NCBI GenBank assembly: GCA_045577595.1
Contig: JAZNIR010000095.1
Span: 1 to 13,718 of the forward strand
Length of the DNA stretch: 13,718 nucleotides
Direction: 5' to 3'
Source of the DNA: Scatosoma sp045577595
GTDB taxonomy: Bacteria > Bacillota > Clostridia > Christensenellales > Borkfalkiaceae
The notes under the pieces were generated by a model. The model had not been told where the DNA came from, ran no database searches, and saw only the letters and a program-made list of their open reading frames with translations. How positions within the stretch are numbered: position 1 is the stretch's first letter; the number at the start of each line of letters is the position of its first letter. This document shows, piece after piece, positions 12,544-13,718 of this stretch. The position numbers and the translations under genes were made by a program.

Positions 12544-13718
12544 ATGACTTTTGAACAAGCGAAAGCGCTTCTTGAAAGCAAAAAACAAACGCAACTTCTT
12601 GCGTATTACGACGAACTCGACGACGCGGGCAAAGAAAAATTGCTTACGGCAATTAGCAATATTTGTTGGGATTTTGAAGACGCGTTGGCAAACCCCGTAG
12701 ATATGAGCGGTAAGGGCAGAGATATTCGCCCGATTAACGGTTTGAAACGCGCGGCAATCGAAAAGAGATTGGACGAATTTGAAAAAATCGGCGTAAAAGC
12801 AATCCAAGAAGGCAAAGTGGCGGCGGTGTTGCTTGCGGGCGGTATGGGTACGCGTCTTGGCGTAGACGGTCCGAAGGGGGCGTACGATATCGGCGTAACC
12901 AAGCCTTTGTACATATTCGAACAACAAATGAAAAATCTCGCGGAAGTCAACGAAAAATGCGGTACGCGCGTACCTTTGTATATTATGACGAGCGATAAAA
13001 ATCACGAACAAACGACGAGCTTTTGGAAAGCGCACGGCTATTTCGGCTACGACGAAGCGGACGTAAAATTCTTTAAACAAGATATGGCGCCTGCCGTCGA
13101 TTTCAACGGTAAGATTTTCTTGGAAACGAAAGACACGCCCGCCCTTTCTCCTAACGGCAACGGCGGTTGGTTCGGTTCGCTGATTCGCGCGGGCTTGGGC
13201 GAAGATTTGCATAAACGCGGTGTGGAATGGTTGAATATCTACGCGGTGGATAACGTATTGCAACGGATTGCCGACCCCGTATTCGTCGGCGCGACGATTG
13301 ACAGTGGGGTAAATTGCGGTGCGAAAGTTATTTGCAAAACGAACCCTTACGAAAAGGTTGGCGTTTTGTGTATGGACGGTACGCAACCGGATATTATCGA
13401 ATATTACGAGCTCACGGAAGAAATGGCAAACCAAAAGGACGAAAACGGCGAACTTGCGTATTGCTACGGCGCGATTATGAACTATCTTTTCCGTCTTTCG
13501 CAACTTGAAAAAATCGTAGACAAGAAAATTCCCGTGCATATCGTCGAAAAGAAAATCGAATGCCTTTGCGAAGACGGCGTAACGAGAAAACCCGAAAAGG
13601 AAAACGGCAAGAAATTTGAAGCGCTTGCGGTAGACCTTATCAAGCTGATGGGAAGCGTATTGCCTTACGAAGTGGAGCGCGAGAAAGAATTTGCGCCCAT
13701 CAAAAACAAGACGGGCGT
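12544..13718 (+). CDS. UDPGP-type UDP-sugar pyrophosphorylase (UTP--hexose-1-phosphate uridylyltransferase), 3' partial
   Basis: The gene is open to the window end; 391 codons are visible and the reading frame is uninterrupted. The protein belongs to the eukaryote-like UDPGP family (UAP1/AGX and UGP2 relatives), not to the short bacterial GalU/GlmU types. An N-terminal helical part (1-90) precedes the nucleotide-binding signature LLAGGMGTRLG (96-106), followed directly by VDGPKGAYDIG. MTSDKNHEQT, then SPNGNGGW (202-209) and the AVDNVL segment (the metal-binding Asp) follow in family order. The reaction is UTP plus hexose-1-P (or GlcNAc-1-P) to UDP-sugar plus PPi; the NGNGG motif is typical of the UDP-GlcNAc branch, but the substrate is not certain. 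Start is ATG 12544, with AGG elements at 12530-12536 and a promoter upstream. It could use the product of the nearby mutase. Judged against the family, most of the catalytic region is present. Confidence 0.92.
   Translation, partial: MTFEQAKALLESKKQTQLLAYYDELDDAGKEKLLTAISNICWDFEDALANPVDMSGKGRDIRPINGLKRAAIEKRLDEFEKIGVKAIQEGKVAAVLLAGGMGTRLGVDGPKGAYDIGVTKPLYIFEQQMKNLAEVNEKCGTRVPLYIMTSDKNHEQTTSFWKAHGYFGYDEADVKFFKQDMAPAVDFNGKIFLETKDTPALSPNGNGGWFGSLIRAGLGEDLHKRGVEWLNIYAVDNVLQRIADPVFVGATIDSGVNCGAKVICKTNPYEKVGVLCMDGTQPDIIEYYELTEEMANQKDENGELAYCYGAIMNYLFRLSQLEKIVDKKIPVHIVEKKIECLCEDGVTRKPEKENGKKFEALAVDLIKLMGSVLPYEVEREKEFAPIKNKTG

Noticed and set aside
12496..13539. Open frame of 347 codons on the minus strand
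   Set aside because: It is antisense to the UDPGP gene, whose conserved motifs are clear. The antisense protein is Phe/Arg/Val-rich without a domain, and it runs into the promoter of the opposite gene.

Overview
The window looks like a chromosomal segment of a low-GC-type Firmicute, most likely an uncultured gut-type Clostridia (the Christensenellales are my guess; no marker here proves it). The reasons are strong GGAG-type ribosome binding sites, sigma-A promoters of TTGACA/TATAAT type, many Rho-independent terminators, a SpoIIA/SigB-like sigma module, a PucR/CdaR-type regulator and a DegV protein. Coding DNA is rich in CG-containing codons, while the gaps between genes are very A+T rich. 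I see no tRNA, rRNA, CRISPR array, IS element or phage gene. It reads as core chromosome with one unusual regulatory operon.

Region 1 (1-1910, + strand) is a four-gene partner-switching operon: a STAS anti-sigma-factor antagonist, a degenerate RsbW/SpoIIAB-like protein, a SigB/SigF-family sigma factor, and a second small GHKL-fold protein. It ends in a strong terminator. The layout copies spoIIAA-spoIIAB-sigF, but the protein in the SpoIIAB slot has lost its ATP-binding residues. The extra protein after the sigma gene keeps the N-box and the glycine box. This is the best candidate in the window for something undescribed: an anti-sigma function apparently divided between two proteins.

Region 2 (1923-3590, - strand) is a single gene for an eight-helix membrane protein with a long acidic Pro/Glu linker and a compact C-terminal domain. 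Its promoter is divergent from that of region 3 (3682-6236, + strand), where a PucR/CdaR-like regulator is followed by an S41 C-terminal-processing protease with a PDZ domain. These two probably share a transcript.

Region 4 (6381-10149, - strand) is a sugar-phosphate operon: a phosphoglucomutase/phosphomannomutase-family enzyme followed by a complete transketolase. A divergent promoter drives region 5 (10261-11300, + strand), a DegV/FakB-like fatty-acid-binding protein.

Region 6 (11359-13718) holds a small membrane-anchored PH-like-domain protein (+). It is convergent with a small HIRAN-like protein (-) that appears to be read from a leaderless mRNA. Divergent from the latter is a UDP-sugar pyrophosphorylase-family gene (+), which runs off the window end. 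The mutase and the pyrophosphorylase could act in sequence, hexose-6-P to hexose-1-P to UDP-sugar, but they are in separate transcription units.
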